Of a DNA stretch of 5,228 bases, positions 4,801-5,228 are shown piece by piece. The notes beneath the pieces are model-generated. The model searched no databases. It worked only from the letters and a program-made list of their open reading frames with translations, and had not been told where the DNA came from. Position numbers and translations under genes: made by a program. Every line of letters begins with the position of its first letter. The first letter of the stretch is position 1. The stretch is from Candidatus Adiutrix sp. (GTDB lineage Bacteria; Desulfobacterota; Desulfarculia; Adiutricales; Adiutricaceae). The stretch spans positions 1 through 5,228 of the forward strand of contig JAITBV010000217.1 of assembly GCA_031283395.1 (NCBI GenBank). Direction: 5' to 3'.

Positions 4801-5228
4801 ATGATATCCGTTTTGCGAAAAATATTCGGTACGGCCAATGACCGGGAAATAAAACGCTACAGCCAGGTGGTGGACCAGATCAACCGCCTGGAAGCGGATT
4901 TCCGGACCCTTTCGGATACGGCCCTGGCCGGGCGGACGGAAATCCTCAAACAGCGGCTGGCCCGGGGCGAAACCTTAAGCGACCTTTTGCCCGAAGCCTT
5001 TGCCGTCGTGCGCGAAGCCGGTTGCCGGACCTTGGGCCAGCGCCATTTCGATGTCCAGCTCATGGGCGGGTTAGCCCTCCATGAAGGCCGGATAGCGGAG
5101 ATGAAAACCGGCGAGGGCAAGACCCTGGCCGCGACCCTGCCGGTCTATCTCAACTCCCTGGCCGGCCGGGGCGTCCATGTGGTCACGGTCAACGATTACC
5201 TGGCCCGGCGCGACGCCGAGTGGATGGG
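4801..5228 (+). CDS. secA: Preprotein translocase ATPase SecA, 3'-truncated by window edge
   Basis: N-terminal 142 codons of SecA, the motor that drives unfolded preproteins through SecYEG at the inner membrane. The frame is open from ATG 4801 to the end of the window. Visible: the amphipathic N-terminus ([18 protein letters not shown]), [10 protein letters not shown] with the nucleotide-contacting Gln at residue 86, the Walker A motif MKTGEGKT with Lys107, and [19 protein letters not shown]. Positions and wording match E. coli SecA closely (Lys108 there). The DEAD box, the preprotein-binding domain and the C-terminus lie beyond the edge. The ribosome binding site GGGAG at 4791-4795 fixes the start. 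No secM-like leader gene fits in the 98-base gap. secA is probably transcribed with the M23 peptidase gene, through the hairpin at 4729-4755. Confidence 0.97.
   Translation, partial: MISVLRKIFGTANDREIKRYSQVVDQINRLEADFRTLSDTALAGRTEILKQRLARGETLSDLLPEAFAVVREAGCRTLGQRHFDVQLMGGLALHEGRIAEMKTGEGKTLAATLPVYLNSLAGRGVHVVTVNDYLARRDAEWM

Noticed and set aside
4425..4841. + strand frame overlapping the M23 3' end and the secA start
   Set aside because: It is out of frame with both real genes, has Pro-rich low-complexity content, and no ribosome binding site. It is not a secM-like leader, since no secretion signal or arrest-type C-terminus is seen.
1..5228. Very frequent GGCC/CTGGCC words
   Set aside because: Mostly explained by Leu-Ala codon pairs and a strong preference for GCC and CTG in a GC-rich genome. 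No ordered array or uptake-signal spacing was seen.

Overview
The window is a densely packed, GC-rich bacterial chromosome segment with every supported gene on the + strand. It reads as a diderm bacterium: there are two lipoprotein-type signal peptides, a membrane-anchored M23 peptidase and a Proteobacteria-like SecA N-terminus. The order M23 peptidase then secA, and the small Rho_N-like protein with a basic tail, remind me of Desulfobacterota (former Deltaproteobacteria). That placement is inference from memory, not a proven taxonomic call.

Layout. (1) Positions 1-984 hold the 3' nine-tenths of cobT, the lower-ligand phosphoribosyltransferase of cobalamin synthesis, cut by the window's left edge. 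(2) A short AT-rich spacer follows, with two identical 9-bp direct repeats set 21 bp apart and a GC-rich hairpin. (3) Positions 1060-2178 encode a membrane-anchored YkuE/YaeI-type metallophosphoesterase. (4) A good sigma70-type promoter (perfect TATAAT, with a 12-bp palindrome in its spacer) then starts a three-gene unit: a 92-aa basic protein with a Rho_N-like N-terminus (2281-2559), and two small lipoproteins (2567-3001 and 3043-3492) that are diverged tandem copies of each other. (5) A second strong-looking promoter (TTGCCA-N17-TATAAG, 3558-3586) starts the M23 peptidase gene (3650-4702, TTG start). After a hairpin and a second small stem next to the ribosome binding site comes secA (4801 onward), the preprotein translocase ATPase, cut by the right edge after its Walker A motif.

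The genes fall into separate functional units: cobalamin nucleotide-loop assembly, a membrane phosphoesterase, a probable envelope lipoprotein operon, and an envelope peptidase plus secretion motor unit. I see no mobile element, CRISPR array, tRNA, rRNA or defence system, and nothing that amounts to a clearly new biological system. The least explained parts are the paired lipoproteins with their small basic partner, and the regulatory-looking structures between genes. All stretches between genes are shorter than 160 bases and their contents are described below.
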